Virus record (IMG/VR): IMGVR_UViG_3300045918_000336
Location: 1-22,348 of that record
Length of the DNA stretch: 22,348 bases
Reading direction: 5' to 3' (one strand)
Source of the DNA: a virus
Shown here: positions 20,933 through 22,348 of the stretch, in pieces
How the letters are laid out: the number at the start of each line of letters is the position of its first letter
Numbering within the stretch: position 1 is the stretch's first letter
The notes under the pieces: model-generated
Seen by the model: the letters and a program-made list of their open reading frames with translations, nothing else
Databases searched by the model: none
Told to the model about the DNA's origin: nothing
Translations under genes and position numbers: made by a program

Positions 20933-21276
20933 GAAACCTGATAGACCGTCTCGCCCAGCACATCAACCAGCTTGCTCCGCACCAAGCAGAGCGCGAAACA
21001 GGAAAGTTGCTGTACGAGGCCCGCGCCATGCTCAAGAAAATCGAGAACGACGCAGCCACAGGAGCGGCCATTCAGCGCGCAGCCGGAGAACTGCCGGAGG
21101 GTTGGGACTTACACATTGAGATAGAGGCCGGTGCTGGGATCGTGAGACTTTACCCGCCAGACAGTGATGCCTGCCTTGACGACTTCGGCGGCGGTGATAC
21201 GTTCGCAGAGGAAATCAATGCGGCCATCGACTACGCGATCAAGCACAAGCATACTCAAATGGGCAGAAAACCGTGA
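20929..21276 (+). CDS. Conserved small phage protein
   Basis: The 115-residue protein starts in an ATGA overlap. An N-terminal helical region precedes RAAGELPEGWDLHIEIEAGA and GIVRLYPPDSDACLDDFGGG, a compact beta unit that recurs in small phage accessory proteins; a helical end follows. No catalytic residues are apparent. It is coupled to the next gene by a GTGA overlap. Confidence 0.68.
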   Translation: MRNLIDRLAQHINQLAPHQAERETGKLLYEARAMLKKIENDAATGAAIQRAAGELPEGWDLHIEIEAGAGIVRLYPPDSDACLDDFGGGDTFAEEINAAIDYAIKHKHTQMGRKP

Positions 21277-21560
21277 CCACCATCAAAGCCAAGCTCTCCG
21301 TCTTCACCGAGGCCGAACTGCTCGAAGAACTTATGCGCAGGGCGAACAGCGTAGAACTGGTGGACATCAAGCATTGGTGCGATGACTGCGACCACTTCAA
21401 GCCGTGGCCTGCGAAGCATATCGCACACATTAGCGACGACTACAACCCTTGCAAGAAGAAGCACGAAATGAAGCTGTATGTACCGCAGGATCACGAAGGG
21501 CCGCACGACGGTGGGTTTTACTTGCCGGTGTGCCCAGATAGACAGGAGAAAGAAACATGA
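21273..21560 (+). CDS. Hypothetical Cys/His protein
   Basis: The 95-residue protein has a GTG start at 21273 in a GTGA overlap. CDDCDHFKPWPAKH in the middle, a further Cys (YNPCKKKHEM) and a final Cys (LPVCPD) could form a zinc site. The N-terminal helix (TEAELLEELMRRANSVEL) may be an interaction helix. No family was recognised. Confidence 0.6.
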   Translation: MTTIKAKLSVFTEAELLEELMRRANSVELVDIKHWCDDCDHFKPWPAKHIAHISDDYNPCKKKHEMKLYVPQDHEGPHDGGFYLPVCPDRQEKET

Positions 21561-21739
21561 GCACCCCAGCCGAGCGCGTGCAGCGCATCTTCGACGAAGC
21601 AGTCGGAAGCGACCTGAACAGTTGGGAGAAGCACCAATTCCTCCCGAGCGTCAAAAACCGCAAGTTCATGACGGTCGATCAGGAAAAGATCATGCGCCAG
21701 ATCGAGCGCAAGGTGTTCGAAGAGGACGACGACGAATGA
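21557..21739 (+). CDS. Small acidic hypothetical protein
   Basis: The 60-residue protein starts in an ATGA overlap. A helical N-terminus (AERVQRIFDEAVGSDLNSWE) leads to a charged tail ending EEDDDE. It may be a partner-binding or DNA-mimic-like protein, but nothing specific is shown. It is coupled to the next gene (ATGA at 21736). Confidence 0.58.
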   Translation: MSTPAERVQRIFDEAVGSDLNSWEKHQFLPSVKNRKFMTVDQEKIMRQIERKVFEEDDDE

Positions 21740-21990
21740 GCACGCTTGAAGACATCGGATCGGCGGCACTTGTATGGCAAGAAAAGGCTGCCGCAAAGAA
21801 CCGCGCTCAAAAGGCGCGGGCAAAAGAGCTTTCTGACTACTGCGACGGTGAGTATTACGACCGTGGATCGGGAGAATCGCCCGAGGTGGAGGCTGCTTTC
21901 AAAGCAACCGACGATGCGATCAAAGAATGCAGGCAAGCTCGCGGAGCGCTGATACGGTCAATAAATAAGCACCGAAAGGAACAGAAATGA
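21736..21990 (+). CDS. Hypothetical helical protein
   Basis: The 84-residue protein starts at 21736, overlapping the previous stop; an upstream open frame is ignored because it has no ribosome site and overlaps two genes. It is helical and charged, with EKAAAKNRAQKARAKELSDY and a DGEYYDRGSGE loop. Its ATGA end couples it to the LuxR-type HTH gene. Function unknown. Confidence 0.58.
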   Translation: MSTLEDIGSAALVWQEKAAAKNRAQKARAKELSDYCDGEYYDRGSGESPEVEAAFKATDDAIKECRQARGALIRSINKHRKEQK

Positions 21991-22268
21991 CTACCCTGTC
22001 CGCCCGCGAGCAGTCAATCAAATCCCTAATCCTAAAGGGCTGCTCCACCAACGAGATAAGCCTCGCCACCGGCATAGCGCCGGACAAGTGCAAAATCCAC
22101 ATCAAGGCGGTGCTGACTCACGAAGGCGCGGACACGAAGCTGATACTGCTGGCGATGGAGAACGAGCGGCTGCAGGAGCGGATCGACGAACTTACCAAAG
22201 GGGTAGCACCAATACCCGACAATGGGAGAATCCACATTTACTCCGGAGCGCGACCAGATCATGCCTGA
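21987..22268 (+). CDS. LuxR/GerE-type helix-turn-helix DNA-binding protein
   Basis: The protein has 93 residues. Residues 4-50 read LSAREQSIKSLILKGCSTNE, ISLATGIAPDKCKIHIKAVL, the LuxR C-terminal HTH pattern (LS-RE, G-S--EIA, I----VK-H). After it comes a helical segment with ENERLQERIDELTKG, likely a dimerisation coiled coil. No receiver or ligand domain is present, so it would act as a stand-alone regulator. It is one of the candidates for binding the repeated operators. It starts in an ATGA overlap and overlaps the next gene by 8 nt. Confidence 0.78.
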   Translation: MTTLSAREQSIKSLILKGCSTNEISLATGIAPDKCKIHIKAVLTHEGADTKLILLAMENERLQERIDELTKGVAPIPDNGRIHIYSGARPDHA

Positions 22269-22348
22269 CCAATTTCTCAACACCCAGCCCCAGATCGATG
22301 CCGCCGTAGGCAAGCAAATCAAGTGGGAAACCCCGTCCCGTAACCCAC
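22261..22348 (+). CDS. Start of a hypothetical gene (partial, runs off the right edge)
   Basis: ATG 22261 opens a frame that stays open to the window end (29 codons seen: MPDQFLNTQPQIDAAVGKQI and onward). GGAGC lies about 12 nt upstream, and the start overlaps the LuxR-type gene by 8 nt, fitting the packed operon. The visible part is too short to assign. Confidence 0.5.
   Translation, partial: MPDQFLNTQPQIDAAVGKQIKWETPSRNP

Noticed and set aside
1-22348. Genome-wide reassignment of TAG to an amino acid
   Set aside because: Large genes such as the portal, the head protein and the 610-residue exported protein contain no in-frame TAG, so general recoding is not supported; only two small genes show it.
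1-22348. tRNA genes, CRISPR arrays and insertion sequences
   Set aside because: No cloverleaf T-loop pattern, regularly spaced direct repeats or transposase-like frames were seen on reading both strands.

Overview
The window looks like part of the genome of a tailed double-stranded DNA phage (Caudoviricetes), or of a prophage. The evidence is a portal protein, a Mu-F/SPP1-gp7-type head morphogenesis protein, fibre-like proteins, a lytic transglycosylase with a signal peptide, and many short, tightly packed genes with ATGA, GTGA or TAATG junctions. The DNA is moderately G+C rich. The small-gene families (DUF932, DUF2591, DUF7352, KTSC, Gp37/Gp68) fit a proteobacterial host, but the host is inferred. 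No terminase, polymerase, integrase, tRNA gene or CRISPR array was found.

Layout. (A) 1-2263, minus strand: a small hypothetical gene, a secreted lysozyme-like transglycosylase, two small unknown genes, and the N-terminal 307 residues of a protein with a phage inorganic-pyrophosphatase-like domain that runs off the left edge. (B) 2315-9089, plus strand: two blocks of small early/accessory genes, each behind its own promoter (P1 and P2). They include an HTH_39-like protein, coiled-coil proteins, a DUF932 protein, DUF2591, DUF7352 and a YkgJ-like cysteine-cluster protein. Two of the small genes carry an in-frame amber codon. (C) 17068-9036, minus strand: portal, a probable head-associated protein, a fibre-like protein, three consecutive proteins with N-terminal export signals (one with PKD and beta-helix regions), a membrane protein, a zinc-ribbon protein and the Mu-F-like head protein. 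(D) 17301-22348, plus strand: three more promoter-led blocks (P3-P5). They carry KTSC and Cys-rich proteins, a DUF5131/Gp37-Gp68 radical-SAM-like protein and a LuxR-type HTH protein. A further gene runs off the right edge.

The strongest pattern is a regulatory one. Five plus-strand sites share an ATAGC-nGTT-GCTAT inverted repeat whose right half supplies the -35 element TTGCTA. Each is followed by exactly 17 bp and a TAnnnT -10 hexamer, and then by a CA-rich leader and a Shine-Dalgarno sequence. This looks like a phage regulon in which one DNA-binding protein could control all accessory blocks together. A separate 16-bp motif recurs in three gaps upstream of minus-strand genes.

The plus-strand blocks behave like modular promoter-plus-gene cassettes: P2 and P5 abut or overlap the preceding stop codon, and P4 lies inside what looks like the truncated start of another phage gene. 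Most small proteins have no assigned function, and this is stated where it applies.
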